Below are positions 21,124 to 30,200 of a stretch of 64,000 nucleotides of DNA, piece by piece. Numbering within the stretch: the stretch's first letter is position 1; every line of letters starts with the position of its first letter. Origin of the DNA: Bacillus sp. SORGH_AS_0510 (lineage in GTDB: Bacteria; Bacillota; Bacilli; Bacillales; Cytobacillaceae); contig NZ_JAUTAU010000001.1 in the NCBI RefSeq assembly GCF_030818775.1, positions 1,492,001 through 1,556,000 on the forward strand. Reading direction: 5' to 3'. Under the pieces are notes generated by a model. It ran no database searches. It was not told the origin of the DNA and saw only the letters and a list, made by a program, of their open reading frames with translations. The translations under genes and the position numbers were made by a program.

Positions 21124-21125
21124 CA

Positions 21126-21155
21126 AAAATAGGTTGACCCCGGTCAACCTATTTT
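21126..21155. terminator. bidirectional terminator between luxS and YtzI-like gene
   Basis: Stem AAAATAGGTTGACC / GGTCAACCTATTTT around a CC turn, with A and T tracts at both ends. Confidence 0.85.
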
Positions 21156-21330
21156 ATTGTGTATTTTTATTTTCTTGATCAGGTCCTTGATGGTCCATCT
21201 GATTTATTTGTGGATTTTCTTCTAAAGAATCGATTGTATGTTTATAGGAATAGGCTTTGGAAGTAGTTATGACTGCTAAAAGTAAAACAACAATGACAAT
21301 GACAATACAAACGACAAATACGGTATACAA
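21154..21330 (-). CDS. small single-pass membrane protein, YtzI-like
   Basis: 58-residue gene found by direct reading on the minus strand. TTG start at 21330 with AAGGAGG (21339-21345) 8 nt upstream. The N-terminal ~20 residues YTVFVVCIVIVIVVLLLAVI form one membrane helix, then SKAYSYKHTIDSLEEN and a polar tail ending NKNTQ. The helix plus SKxYSYKH segment resembles B. subtilis YtzI, which lies in the same genomic neighbourhood. Function unknown. Confidence 0.75.
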   Translation of the reverse strand: MYTVFVVCIVIVIVVLLLAVITTSKAYSYKHTIDSLEENPQINQMDHQGPDQENKNTQ

Positions 21331-21403
21331 AGCTGTGACCTCCTTGACTCTGTGTTCATGCCTTATTGTATCACGAATAAGTCATCGTTGATTAGAAATG
21401 CAA

Positions 21404-21431
21404 ATAAAAAGGAGGCTGAAAATCAGCCTCC
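21404..21431 (-). terminator. terminator of DUF6154 gene
   Basis: Stem GGAGGCTGA (21411-21419) / TCAGCCTCC (21423-21431), AAA loop, with a T-run on the minus strand side. Confidence 0.82.
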
Positions 21432-21457
21432 GATAAGTAATTCATTGGTATGTATAA

Positions 21458-21715
21458 TCAGTGTATATTTCTAGGATAATAAGTATTTGTGCGAAGTTGA
21501 CCATATTCTTCCTGTGCAAATTTTCCTTTAAGACTTTCAATCAAGTATAGCCCCATTAGATCATATAACTCTTGTTTATCCATTTCTTGAATTAACCCCA
21601 AAAGATCTTCATGTGTCATTTCTTCTAAAAAGGCGAATGTAAGCATATCAATATCCTCTTCGTCACCAGTTAACTTGTTACGATACATTTCATATAACTC
21701 ATCGACCAATTTCAA
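21458..21715 (-). CDS. DUF6154-like small acidic protein
   Basis: 85 residues from TTG 21715, chosen because AAGGAGG sits 8 nt upstream; the GTG nine bases earlier overlaps that ribosome site. Begins MKLVDELYEMYRNKLTGDEEDIDMLTFAFLEEM. Predicted all-helical, acidic, no membrane segment or signal. I connect it to the Bacillus DUF6154 group from memory; no function is known. Own terminator. Confidence 0.68.
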   Translation of the reverse strand: MKLVDELYEMYRNKLTGDEEDIDMLTFAFLEEMTHEDLLGLIQEMDKQELYDLMGLYLIESLKGKFAQEEYGQLRTNTYYPRNIH

Positions 21716-21927
21716 TTGCAGCACCTCCTTAGAATAGAAATTTCATTTCTACTTATTGAATTCCCATAAAATGATAAAATAAACATACAGATAAAATTGA
21801 CTGAAAAATCTGTTTCTTCGATTGTATGATTATTATATCGTATTCATTTCTAAAAAATGAGTCGAAATATGAAAAAGAATAAATTTTTCTTATTTGTGGA
21901 CTACTATAGATAAAAGGGGATGACATC

Positions 21928-22251
21928 ATGAGTGAACAAAAGAAAACGTATTATATAGATGTTGGTACGGGTGAAATTTCACAAAGTGCTACTAGCTCAA
22001 CCTGGAGTTATAAAATTCAAGCCAACGATGAAGAAATTACTCAGTTACGCGAATTATTTGATTCAAATTATTCCAATGAGTGGCAAAACTTTTTTCGAGC
22101 GCATGTACCGTACGTCCAATATCACTATGACCGTGAAAACGATGCATATGATAATACTATTCAGCAAGTGTATGGGATGCTCCATCAATTAGGTGATGAT
22201 GAGGCAAAAGCTCATATTGAAAATATGAATATCTTGCCAAAACAAGAATAA
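21928..22251 (+). CDS. conserved Bacillaceae protein of unknown function
   Basis: 107 residues, soluble, Tyr/Asp/Glu-rich, beginning MSEQKKTYYIDVGTGEISQS. The central stretch NEWQNFFRAHVPYVQYHYDREND looks conserved and could form a compact helical domain. Similar Bacillus proteins are sometimes labelled hydrolase, but I see no hydrolase motif. AAAGGGGATGACATC precedes the ATG. Monocistronic, ended by a terminator. Confidence 0.65.
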   Translation: MSEQKKTYYIDVGTGEISQSATSSTWSYKIQANDEEITQLRELFDSNYSNEWQNFFRAHVPYVQYHYDRENDAYDNTIQQVYGMLHQLGDDEAKAHIENMNILPKQE

Positions 22252-22256
22252 TGGAT

Positions 22257-22298
22257 AAAAAGAGGCTGACTCCTTTACTTTGAGTCAGTCTCTTTTTT
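22257..22298 (+). terminator. terminator upstream of ytkD
   Basis: Stem AAAAGAGGCTGACTC / GAGTCAGTCTCTTTT (one G-T pair) with ~9-nt loop and a six-T run. Confidence 0.82.
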
Positions 22299-22340
22299 CG
22301 CTTATAATAGTGATATATGACAATAATAGGGCGGTTTTCT

Positions 22341-22811
22341 ATGATACAGTTTTTAGATCAGAATAGAAACAAAGTTGAACTTGAATTTAAGGAAAGAGCC
22401 TTTGAGTTTCAAGCTAAACATGTACTGGTCATTTGTCAATATGACGACAAATGGCTTTTAACGAATCATAAACAAAGGGGCCTCGAATTTCCTGGAGGTA
22501 AAGTAGAACCTTCCGAAACCTTAGAAGAAGCAGCAAGGAGAGAGACATTTGAAGAGACAGGTGCAGTTCTGGGCACCGTACAATTTGTTGCTGAATATAA
22601 AGTAACCGATCAAAAGAGTTCATTTGTAAAGGCTGTTTTTTGTGCTGAGGTGAAAGAAATTGATCCTACCAACAACTATTATGAAACAAATGGACCTGTG
22701 CTGATCGAGGGTAATCTATTGGAATTAAGGTTAGGTGATCAGTTTAGTTTTATTATGAAGGACCAGGTCATAGAAGAGTGCATTCAGCGTATAAAACAGC
22801 AAAAAAAGTAA
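22341..22811 (+). CDS. ytkD: Nudix nucleoside triphosphate pyrophosphohydrolase YtkD
   Basis: 156 residues with the Nudix box GGKVEPSETLEEAARRETF followed by EETG (residues ~55-78). B. subtilis YtkD hydrolyses oxidised purine nucleoside triphosphates such as 8-oxo-dGTP and protects against mutation. Start at ATG 22341, which aligns with the YtkD N-terminus; an upstream in-frame start would add eight residues without a ribosome site, and even here the site (AGGGCGG) is weak. Confidence 0.88.
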   Translation: MIQFLDQNRNKVELEFKERAFEFQAKHVLVICQYDDKWLLTNHKQRGLEFPGGKVEPSETLEEAARRETFEETGAVLGTVQFVAEYKVTDQKSSFVKAVFCAEVKEIDPTNNYYETNGPVLIEGNLLELRLGDQFSFIMKDQVIEECIQRIKQQKK

Positions 22812-22833
22812 TGGAGGGCTATAGGGCTCTCCA

Positions 22834-23640
22834 CTACTCTTTAATCAGTTTCTTTTCCAACAATTCAACCAATTGATACATAATAGTTGCAACGACTGCA
22901 ATCACTAAAAGGGATAAGAAAACGAGTGTAAAGTTAAATACTTGAAAACCATAAATAATCATGTATCCAAGTCCGCGTGAAGAAACGAGGAACTCACCAA
23001 CAATGACACCTACCCATGACAATCCGACATTTACTTTTAAAGTAGAGATCATCGTCGGAAAACTGGCGGGTAGTATTGCTTCCTTAAAGCATTGAGCCCG
23101 TGATGCACCAAAGGTTTGCAATACTTTTAAGTAATTAGGGTCTACTTCTTTAAAGGAAGTATAGACAACTATAGTGGTGATGATGATAGAGATAATCGCT
23201 CCCATAGCAATAATGGAAGGATATCCAGGAGTCAGGGCCACAATTAAAATCGGTCCCAATGCTACTTTAGGCATGGCATTTAAAATGACCAGATAAGGAT
23301 CGAGAATCTTAGATATCCTCGGTGACCACCAAAGAATAGCCGCAAGAATGATACCTAATAAGGTTCCAAGAATGAAACCACAAATGGTTTCTGTTAAGGT
23401 GACGCCTAAATTGGTGACTAAAGAACCATCTTTAATTTTATCTAAGAGCAGGTGCCAAATTTTTGAGGGGGAACTAAAAATTAAAGGGTCAATCCACTGC
23501 TTTTGACTGGCTAGTTCCCAAGTGGAGAAAAAAGCGATAAAAATGACTGCCTGATAAAATCGGATCCATCTCTGTTCAATTTTTAACGAATGAATGTACT
23601 TTTTGTGAAGGAGTTCAACCTTATTCTTGGTCTGGTTCAA
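22834..23640 (-). CDS. NitT/TauT-type ABC transporter permease (YtlD-like)
   Basis: 268 residues, six hydrophobic segments, with the binding-protein-dependent permease EAA-like loop [24 protein letters not shown]. Start TTG 23640 inside the ATPase gene with AAGGAG 10 nt upstream (20-bp overlap), so the two are co-translated. Third gene of a three-gene importer resembling B. subtilis ytlA-ytlC-ytlD. Substrate unknown; this family takes nitrate, sulfonates, taurine or pyrimidine precursors. Confidence 0.87.
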   Translation of the reverse strand: MNQTKNKVELLHKKYIHSLKIEQRWIRFYQAVIFIAFFSTWELASQKQWIDPLIFSSPSKIWHLLLDKIKDGSLVTNLGVTLTETICGFILGTLLGIILAAILWWSPRISKILDPYLVILNAMPKVALGPILIVALTPGYPSIIAMGAIISIIITTIVVYTSFKEVDPNYLKVLQTFGASRAQCFKEAILPASFPTMISTLKVNVGLSWVGVIVGEFLVSSRGLGYMIIYGFQVFNFTLVFLSLLVIAVVATIMYQLVELLEKKLIKE

Positions 23641-24397
23641 GAGATTCCAACTCCTTCCATATCATTTGAAAGATATCCGAGTAAAGTTCATGGTTTCTTG
23701 CTTCAAAAGGAGAGAGTCGTCTTAACTCTTCAGGCATTTCGAATGTCTTGTAAATCCTTCCTGGACTAGGTGAGAGCAAGTAGACACGATCACTCATTGC
23801 AATGGCTTCACCAATATCATGCGTTACTAGAATGGCTGTTTTACCAAAGGTTTCTAATGTTCGTGACACCAGGTCCTCAAGCTTAAGCTTTGTTTGATAA
23901 TCTAGTGCGGAAAAAGGTTCATCTAGCATAAGCAGTTTTGGCTGTGTCGCAAGTGTTCTGACAAGGGCTACTCTCTGCCGCATGCCGCCTGATAATTGCT
24001 TAGGAAGTTGTTTCTCCACTCCACTTAAGCCAATTTGTTTGAGTAAGTCCAGGGCACTTGCTTTTGTTTGATCATTCAACTGATTGGATAATTTCAACCC
24101 AATCAAGATATTTTCTTCAATCGTTTTCCATGGAAACAAATAATCCTGCTGAAGCATATAGCCAATTTCATTTTTAGCGGTTGAAACAGGTTTACCCTCT
24201 AACAATATGGTACCATGGGTAGGTTTGAGTAAGCTGGATATGATAGAAAGCAAGGTGGTTTTACCACAGCCACTAGGGCCGAGGAGAGAGATAAACTCTC
24301 CCTCCTCAACAGTTAATGATATATCGGAGAGGGCCGTGGTGGCAGAGGCTTTGGTGAAATATATGTGCTGCACGTCTTGAACTGTTAAGAAACTCAT
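23621..24397 (-). CDS. NitT/TauT-type ABC transporter ATP-binding protein (YtlC-like)
   Basis: 258 residues. Walker [14 protein letters not shown], signature [16 protein letters not shown], Walker [13 protein letters not shown] and switch His in LVTHDIGEA. Energises uptake with the adjacent permease and lipoprotein. Start ATG 24397 follows GGAGGCC. 22 bp downstream of the substrate-binding gene. Confidence 0.9.
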   Translation of the reverse strand: MSFLTVQDVQHIYFTKASATTALSDISLTVEEGEFISLLGPSGCGKTTLLSIISSLLKPTHGTILLEGKPVSTAKNEIGYMLQQDYLFPWKTIEENILIGLKLSNQLNDQTKASALDLLKQIGLSGVEKQLPKQLSGGMRQRVALVRTLATQPKLLMLDEPFSALDYQTKLKLEDLVSRTLETFGKTAILVTHDIGEAIAMSDRVYLLSPSPGRIYKTFEMPEELRRLSPFEARNHELYSDIFQMIWKELESLEPDQE

Positions 24398-24419
24398 TTA
24401 GACGGCCTCCCTTTCCAAA

Positions 24420-25436
24420 TTATTTTTTGCTTACTTTTGATGCGATCTCAGTGTTGACCAGTGTTTTATGGTTCACCTCTTTTGGAAGCTCGCCAGCTTC
24501 TTTCATAATGTCTTGGAGATTGTTCCACTCGTCTTCGTCAAGGATAGGATCAGTGGCAAAGGAACCTTGACTCTTATATCGTTCAACAACGGTTTTCATA
24601 ATCTCAAAATCAGTATCAGGGAAATATGGTTCTACAGCTTTGGCGATTTCTTCTGCACTATGGGATTCGACCCATTGCTGTGCTTTGTAAATGGCTCTCG
24701 TGAATTTTTCAATAGTACTCTTGTGTTCTTTCAGATAGCTCTCTTTGGTCATAAACGTTGTATATGGTACATGGCCAGATTCTTTACCGAAGGATGCGAC
24801 AATATGCCCTTTTCCTTCTTTTTCAAAGATGCTTGCCGTTGGCTCAAATAATTGAACAAATTCGCCTGTGCCAGAGGCAAATGCATTTGCAATATTGGCA
24901 AAATCGATGTTTTGGATAAGATTTAAATCCTTATGCGGATCAATTCCATGATTTTTAAGAACGAATTCACCAACCATTTGAGGCATACCGCCTTTACGTT
25001 GGCCTAAGAATGTTTTCCCTTTTAATAGATCCCATGAGAAATTATCAATCTTATCTCTTGAAACGAGGAAGGTACCATCTGTCTGAGTAAGTTGCGCAAA
25101 GTTTATGACCGGATCATTGGCACCTTGAGCGTACACATAAATGGAAGTTTCAGAGCCAACCAGTGCCACATCTGCTCCACCGGAAAGTAAGGCAGTCATA
25201 GTCTTGTCACCACCAGCAGTGGTTGCAAGCGAAACGTCTAATCCTTCCTCTTTGAAAAATCCTTTTGATAGGGCTACATATTGAGGCGCATAGAAAATGG
25301 ACCGGGTTACTTCTGCAATACGCACTTTTTCTAATTTCTTCGGTTCATTCGTGGAATCGTTATTACAAGCAGCTAATGAAAACATAAGTATACCGATGAG
25401 AAGAAAGGAGAAACTGAATTTTAACCATTTTTTCAT
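24420..25436 (-). CDS. NitT/TauT-type ABC transporter substrate-binding lipoprotein (YtlA-like)
   Basis: 338 residues with signal peptide and lipobox LAAC (Cys24), then an NMT1/SsuA-like periplasmic-binding fold: VRIAEVTRSIFYAPQYVALSKGFFKEEG, TTAGGDKTMTALLSGGADVALVG. The motif set is typical of binding proteins for sulfonates, nitrate or thiamine precursors; it does not fix the ligand. First gene of the importer operon, divergent from ytmA. AAGGAGG lies just before the ATG. Confidence 0.88.
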   Translation of the reverse strand: MKKWLKFSFSFLLIGILMFSLAACNNDSTNEPKKLEKVRIAEVTRSIFYAPQYVALSKGFFKEEGLDVSLATTAGGDKTMTALLSGGADVALVGSETSIYVYAQGANDPVINFAQLTQTDGTFLVSRDKIDNFSWDLLKGKTFLGQRKGGMPQMVGEFVLKNHGIDPHKDLNLIQNIDFANIANAFASGTGEFVQLFEPTASIFEKEGKGHIVASFGKESGHVPYTTFMTKESYLKEHKSTIEKFTRAIYKAQQWVESHSAEEIAKAVEPYFPDTDFEIMKTVVERYKSQGSFATDPILDEDEWNNLQDIMKEAGELPKEVNHKTLVNTEIASKVSKK

Positions 25437-25560
25437 ATAAAGAACCTCCTTGTTTCCATAAAAAATATGGGCTAATTGCCTAACATATCGTATGAAATTG
25501 AAGAAAATATGTGAATGCCTAGGAACAAATTATTTTTAAATGTATAAGGGAAGAATGATA

Positions 25561-26349
25561 ATGAACAAAAACAATGGAATCATACTCGAGACTACCCGCT
25601 TTCCATCTCCCAATCCTAAGGTGAAATTAAAACTTATCACCTACCTTTCTGATGGCTTAAGAGTCAAGGGGATGCTGGCTGAGCCGATGGAAGAAGGAGT
25701 ATATGATGGGCTTCTTTATTTGCGTGGAGGAATAAAAAATGTAGGGAAGGTGAGGCCGGCCCGGATCGCCCAGTTTGCTGCAGAGGGTTTTATTGTCTTT
25801 GCACCTTTTTATCGGGGAAACCAAGGGGGAGAAGGAAATGAGGACTTCGCAGGCGAAGATAGGGAAGATGCTTTTTCGGCTTATCAGCTTTTAAAGTCGC
25901 TTCAGAAGATTCGCCAAGTCCATATCTTTGGATTTTCACGCGGCGGGGTCATGGCTCTAATGACAGGAATTCAATTTCCTGATGCAGCATCTGTTGTTAC
26001 CTGGGGTGGTGTAAGTGATATGTCACTTACCTATATGGAACGGTTAGATTTACGTAAAATGATGAAAAGGGTTATTGGTGGAACCCCCGATAAATATCCG
26101 GATCGATATGATGTGAGGACCCCTCTATATCAGTTAGAGCAGCTGACTTCGCCTGTTCTTATCATACATGGTGTAAAGGATCATAATGTCTCAGTTGAGC
26201 ATGCTTATCGTTTAGAGAGACGCCTGAAGGCATTACATAAACCGGTAGAGTGCTGGTATTTCGATCGGTTTACGCATTATTTTCCACCGGAAGTGAATAG
26301 AAAAGTCGTCGAAGATGCTACAAATTGGATGAAAAAACAAAGCGAATGA
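25561..26349 (+). CDS. ytmA: S9-type alpha/beta hydrolase YtmA
   Basis: 262 residues resembling the C-terminal catalytic domain of prolyl oligopeptidases. Nucleophile in HIFGFSRGGVMAL, acid in IHGVKDHNVS, His in FDRFTHYFPPE. No signal peptide, so cytoplasmic. ATG 25561 chosen because AAGGGA sits 7-8 nt upstream; ATGs at 25540 and 25555 are in frame but badly spaced. Upstream of ytmB as in B. subtilis. True substrate unknown. Confidence 0.85.
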   Translation: MNKNNGIILETTRFPSPNPKVKLKLITYLSDGLRVKGMLAEPMEEGVYDGLLYLRGGIKNVGKVRPARIAQFAAEGFIVFAPFYRGNQGGEGNEDFAGEDREDAFSAYQLLKSLQKIRQVHIFGFSRGGVMALMTGIQFPDAASVVTWGGVSDMSLTYMERLDLRKMMKRVIGGTPDKYPDRYDVRTPLYQLEQLTSPVLIIHGVKDHNVSVEHAYRLERRLKALHKPVECWYFDRFTHYFPPEVNRKVVEDATNWMKKQSE

Positions 26350-26389
26350 TGATAAAATATAGGTAATACAAGCAGAGGAGCGGATTAAT

Positions 26390-26632
26390 ATGGGTATGCC
26401 CCTTGAGTTAAATACGATGATTGTAACAAAAGGAAGAGAGAAAAGAGTCGAGGAGAATCTCTTTGTACTAGAAAAAGAAGGGTATAGACTCTATCCAATT
26501 GACATTCCCATTGATGTGAGAAAAACGATGGACAGTGATTCGAGCGGAACAGCGGTTATAAAAAAAGTAGAGTGGCAGCAAGGTAATACAACCCTTACAT
26601 ATCAATTAGTATCATTAAACTCAACGAATTAA
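26390..26632 (+). CDS. ytmB: DUF2584 protein YtmB
   Basis: 80 residues, MGMPLELNTMIVTKGREKRVEENLF, very similar to B. subtilis YtmB across its length. Small, predicted beta-rich and soluble; no known activity. GAGGAG precedes the ATG. The terminator begins in its stop codon. Confidence 0.85.
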   Translation: MGMPLELNTMIVTKGREKRVEENLFVLEKEGYRLYPIDIPIDVRKTMDSDSSGTAVIKKVEWQQGNTTLTYQLVSLNSTN

Positions 26633-26661
26633 GCGGGTAATTCTTACCTGCTTTTTTTTTT
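26631..26661 (+). terminator. terminator of ytmA-ytmB
   Basis: Stem AAGCGGGTAA / TTACCTGCTT (one G-T pair), TTC loop, then ten T. Confidence 0.88.
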
Positions 26662-26743
26662 GAAAAAAGTGTAAGAAAAACTTGGTAAATACGTCTTATA
26701 AGTAGTTAAACATCAATTGAATAGAGAGAAAGGGGGAATATGG

Positions 26744-27268
26744 TTGAAACAGTCTCATCAGATAGAAAAATGGTTTATTGAATATGAAAAAGATGTCACT
26801 AATTATCTTGTTTATTATACCGGTACGACTGATGTAGAAGACTTAGTTCAAGAGACTTTTTTACGGGCAATAAGAGCTCTAAGCCGTTTTAAAAATGAAT
26901 CCAGCCCCAAAACTTGGTTGATATCCATTGCGCGAAATACAGCAATAGATTTTTATCGAAAGAAATCTGTCTGGAACAGATTGAAACTCGTCCTTGATGT
27001 CGAATCACCCAGGCTTCAAGAACAGGGGGCAGAGGAGAAAGTAGTCAAGAAAATGGAGTATATCCATTTGTATGAAGCGATTAATGCTTTAAAGCCAAAC
27101 TACCGGGATGTCATTTTACTCAGAGGGATTTCCGAGTTGACTTCTAAGGAGGCCGGTCAGGTTCTCGGATGGACCGAAAGCAAAGTGAATGTGACTTTCT
27201 TTCGGGCTGTGAAAAAATTAAATGAGCGACTTAAGGAGGGGGAGCAGTTTGAGTCAATTATCGGATAA
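26744..27268 (+). CDS. ECF-family RNA polymerase sigma factor
   Basis: 174 residues from TTG 26744, which has AGGGGG at 26731-26736. Region 2 is EDLVQETFLRAIRALSRFKNESSPKTWLISIARNTAIDFYRKK; region 4 is ALKPNYRDVILLRGISELTSKEAGQVLGWTESKVNVTFFRAVKKL. The next gene, overlapping by 20 bp, encodes a one-pass membrane protein that is likely its anti-sigma. I cannot match it confidently to a named B. subtilis ECF sigma. Target promoters unknown. Confidence 0.9.
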   Translation: MKQSHQIEKWFIEYEKDVTNYLVYYTGTTDVEDLVQETFLRAIRALSRFKNESSPKTWLISIARNTAIDFYRKKSVWNRLKLVLDVESPRLQEQGAEEKVVKKMEYIHLYEAINALKPNYRDVILLRGISELTSKEAGQVLGWTESKVNVTFFRAVKKLNERLKEGEQFESIIG

Positions 27269-28211
27269 AGAATTACTTGAAGTGATGTCTAACTTTCGTA
27301 AGCATGAGTTACCCACGAGGAAAAGAGCAGAGATGTTACAAACTCTTAGTGAAGCGAGTAAGAGTAAGCCGCGTGAACCCTTTAATTTTCAGAGAGTTGC
27401 AGCCATGGCGGCTGTGTTTATTCTAGTACTCATAGCACCGATACTATATTTTTCAAGTAGTCAGGAAAATAGTGCAACTAGACCAGGAGAAAAATTGGAT
27501 GCAATTAAGCCAGCTGAGCGTGGTACGGTGTTTGCATTAAAGGATGATAATGGAAATCCTATTTTTGCAGACAGTAATTTTGGCATACCTAACAAGGTAA
27601 GTTTGTTGGCACCAACGGAATGGATTGCCAAGGATACACGTTCTGTTGGTAAAATGATGATTTATTTATGGGGCAATTACGAGAAGGACTTCGCCAATAA
27701 GCCATTAAAAGTGGAAGCCGTTCATGTGAAAACTGGTGTAAAAGAGCACCTTGCGACAACTGTTATTTCAGGTGGGATGTATGGTTCCGATGCGCATGCC
27801 TTGACGAGCTTTGAACCATTTACACTTCCTGGTGTTTATAACCTAGAATTCTTTGCAGGGGATGAGAAGGTAGGAGAATTTTCTATCTATGTAAAAGAGC
27901 CTTACGTCAAAATAGGGAATGCAACCTTATTGGTCTCACAAGAAGATCTATATGCGGGCCTTTATGAGGATGCTGTGATGGAAGTAGAGGGTGACAATCT
28001 TCCACCTGAAATGGAGCTAGAGTTATTCCAATTAGAAACAGCGGAAGTAACAACGTTTACTTTTAAAGATAAAACAGAGTATACAAGAACGGATGGGAAG
28101 AGGATATCCCTTTATACAGGTGATTTCCAGCTGAAAAAAAGCGGCAAATATCGGATTTCCGTCCTCAAACAATCAGAAGCCATTGAGGTAAGAAAGCCCA
28201 TATCAAATTGA
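27249..28211 (+). CDS. probable membrane anti-sigma factor with large extracytoplasmic domain
   Basis: 320 residues from TTG 27249 (AAGGAGGG at 27233-27240). Cytoplasmic part residues 1-48 (SQLSDKELLEVMSNFRKHELPTRKRAEMLQTL), one membrane helix ~49-68, then ~250 residues outside. The outer domain, with FGIPNKVSLLAPTEWI and MMIYLWGNYEKDF, looks like the DUF4871 type found in Bacillus surface proteins and may be the stress sensor. No zinc HxxxCxxC anti-sigma motif is present. Assignment rests mainly on the overlap with the sigma gene. Confidence 0.72.
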   Translation: MSQLSDKELLEVMSNFRKHELPTRKRAEMLQTLSEASKSKPREPFNFQRVAAMAAVFILVLIAPILYFSSSQENSATRPGEKLDAIKPAERGTVFALKDDNGNPIFADSNFGIPNKVSLLAPTEWIAKDTRSVGKMMIYLWGNYEKDFANKPLKVEAVHVKTGVKEHLATTVISGGMYGSDAHALTSFEPFTLPGVYNLEFFAGDEKVGEFSIYVKEPYVKIGNATLLVSQEDLYAGLYEDAVMEVEGDNLPPEMELELFQLETAEVTTFTFKDKTEYTRTDGKRISLYTGDFQLKKSGKYRISVLKQSEAIEVRKPISN

Positions 28212-28222
28212 TATGGGCTTTT
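28194..28222. terminator. bidirectional terminator overlapping the anti-sigma gene end
   Basis: Stem AAGCCCATATCAA / TTGATATGGGCTT with one unpaired A, lying across the anti-sigma stop codon and just past the pckA stop. Confidence 0.8.
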
Positions 28223-28226
28223 CATA

Positions 28227-29813
28227 TTAAGCAATAGGTCCACCTTTTTCTTCGGTTTCAGGAGAAACATCCGTGAACTTTTTGAAGTTTTCTCGGAATT
28301 TCGCAGCTAGTTCTTTTGCTTTCTTTTCATATGCCTGTTGGTCGGACCAAGTTTTACTTGGCTGCAATACCTCATCAGGAACCCCGGCAATATGAAGTGG
28401 AATATTCAATCCAAAGATTTCATCCTTGGTTGTCTCGACATGGTTCAATTCACCTTCAAGTGCAGCTTGAACCATTGCTCTTGTATAGGAGAGCTTCATT
28501 CTGCTGCCTACGCCATACTCACCGCCGGTCCAACCGGTATTCACAAGAAATACGTTTGCATTGTGCTCAAGGATTTTTTCACCCAGCATATCAGCATAAC
28601 GAGTAGCAGGAAGCGGTAAGAATGGTGCACCGAAGCAAGTTGAGAATGTTGCCTCAGGTGAGGTAACACCACGTTCTGTACCAGCAAGCTTAGAGGTATA
28701 CCCGCTTAAGAAGTGATACATCGCTTGTTCCTTCGTTAATTTTGATATCGGAGGCAAGACCCCAAACGCGTCTGCAGTTAAGAAAACAATCGTATTCGGG
28801 TGACCCGCAATACTTGGCACGGCAATATTATCAATGGCATCGATTGGATATGCTGCCCTGGTATTCTCTGTTAACGTGCCATCATCGTAATCTGGAACCC
28901 TCGATTCTTTGTTAAGAGTGACATTTTCAAGCACCGTCCCAAAACGAATCGCATCAAAAATTTGTGGTTCTTTTTCCCTAGAAAGGTTGATGCACTTTGC
29001 ATAGCAGCCTCCCTCGATATTAAAGACACCGTTAGAGGACCAACCGTGCTCATCGTCACCAATCAAACGGCGGTTTGGATCAGCGGATAAAGTCGTTTTA
29101 CCAGTTCCGGATAGACCAAAGAATAAAGCAACATCTCCCTCAATACCCACATTCGCTGAGCAGTGCATGGAGAAAATATTGTTTTCGGGTAATAAATAAT
29201 TCATGACTGAGAAAATAGACTTTTTCATTTCTCCTGCGTACTCTGTTCCACCAATAAGAACAATTCTGCGCTCGAAGGAAATAATGATAAAAGTCTCGGA
29301 ATTAGTTCCGTCGACCTTAGGGTCTGCCTTGAAATTCGGTGCAGAAATCACCGTAAATCCTGGGTCATGTGAAAGCAATTCATCTTCTGTTGGTCGAATG
29401 AACAGCTGATGAACAAAGAGATTGTGCCAAGCGAATTCATTCACTACCTGGATTGGTAAGCGGGATTTTTTATCCGCTCCTGCAAATCCTTTAAAAACAA
29501 AAATTTCTTCTTGTTGTTTTAAATAATTTAAGACTTTTTGATAAAGTTTCGTAAATACTTCTTCAGATATAGGTTGATTCAACGAACCCCAAGCAATCTT
29601 ATCCTTTGTGGATTCTTCCATCACAATGAATTTATCTTGAGGTGAGCGGCCTGTATATTTACCAGTTGAAACGCTTACAGCACCAGTCGAGGTTAAAGAA
29701 CCTTCATTACGGCATAAGATCTTTTCTACTAACTGGGGAACTGATAATTGCACGTGGACATTACTTTCTGATAACAGTTGTTTTAATTCATTAGGACTAT
29801 GAACAGAATTCAT
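28227..29813 (-). CDS. pckA: phosphoenolpyruvate carboxykinase (ATP)
   Basis: 528 residues. Converts oxaloacetate to PEP in gluconeogenesis. Kinase-1a loop [16 protein letters not shown], metal/PEP motif DDEHGW, and N-terminal [20 protein letters not shown]. Start ATG 29813 after GGAAGG. In B. subtilis pckA is repressed by CcpN; a sequence matching the CcpN consensus lies upstream here. Confidence 0.97.
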   Translation of the reverse strand: MNSVHSPNELKQLLSESNVHVQLSVPQLVEKILCRNEGSLTSTGAVSVSTGKYTGRSPQDKFIVMEESTKDKIAWGSLNQPISEEVFTKLYQKVLNYLKQQEEIFVFKGFAGADKKSRLPIQVVNEFAWHNLFVHQLFIRPTEDELLSHDPGFTVISAPNFKADPKVDGTNSETFIIISFERRIVLIGGTEYAGEMKKSIFSVMNYLLPENNIFSMHCSANVGIEGDVALFFGLSGTGKTTLSADPNRRLIGDDEHGWSSNGVFNIEGGCYAKCINLSREKEPQIFDAIRFGTVLENVTLNKESRVPDYDDGTLTENTRAAYPIDAIDNIAVPSIAGHPNTIVFLTADAFGVLPPISKLTKEQAMYHFLSGYTSKLAGTERGVTSPEATFSTCFGAPFLPLPATRYADMLGEKILEHNANVFLVNTGWTGGEYGVGSRMKLSYTRAMVQAALEGELNHVETTKDEIFGLNIPLHIAGVPDEVLQPSKTWSDQQAYEKKAKELAAKFRENFKKFTDVSPETEEKGGPIA

Positions 29814-29863
29814 TTACTGCAACCTTCCTTTATCCATTTTTTAATGGTTGTAACATATTAAAA

Positions 29864-29874
29864 AGTATAACACA
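29864..29874 (-). promoter_or_regulatory. CcpN-like operator overlapping the pckA -10 region
   Basis: On the minus strand TGTGTTATACT matches the published B. subtilis CcpN consensus TRTGHYATAYW at all 11 positions and includes a TATACT -10-like hexamer. A weaker second motif TATGTTACAAC follows downstream. Confidence 0.55.
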
Positions 29875-29949
29875 TTCAATTGAATAATCTATACTAATTA
29901 ATGAAAAATAGATAGTGAAGATTTAAATTAATTTTCCTTGAAAAATGCA

Positions 29950-29979
29950 TTGACATTGTTCGACAGAGTAGGTTATGAT
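29950..29979 (+). promoter_or_regulatory. sigma-A promoter of the metK S-box leader
   Basis: TTGACA at 29950-29955, 18-bp spacer, TATGAT at 29974-29979. It lies ~20 bp before the S-box P1 helix. Confidence 0.75.
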
Positions 29980-29998
29980 TTACCCTTGAACGGATACT

Positions 29999-30200
29999 CT
30001 CTTATCCCGAGCTGGTGGAGGGACAGGCCCAATGAAACCCAGCAACCTGCAAACGAAAAGTGTGAGAGCGTAGTACACTACAATCAGCAATTTTTGGGCA
30101 AAGGTGCTAAACCTGAAGCAAGGCTTCGCCTTGAACGATAAGAGTGAAAGGCACGCAAACTTTTGCTATCAACCTTTCCTCAGAGATGGAAAGGTTTTTT
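29999..30200 (+). ncRNA. SAM-I (S-box) riboswitch with terminator, controlling metK
   Basis: P1 helix CTCTTATC (29999-30006) / GATAAGAG (30137-30144); conserved S-box core CGAGCTGGTGGAGGGAC, AATGAAACCCAGCAACC and GGTGCTAAACCTGAAGCAAG. Terminator stem AACCTTTCC (30171-30179) / GGAAAGGTT (30188-30196) plus T-run; GAAAGG at 30146-30151 can pair with the terminator's CCTTTC as antiterminator. SAM binding should end transcription early. Confidence 0.95.

Noticed and set aside
26662..26743. ECF autoregulatory promoter
   Set aside because: A CGTC -10-like element exists at 26692-26695, but the nearest AAC motif is only 10 bp away, too short for an ECF -35.
29938..30141. 67-codon protein
   Set aside because: The whole frame falls within the metK promoter and S-box aptamer.
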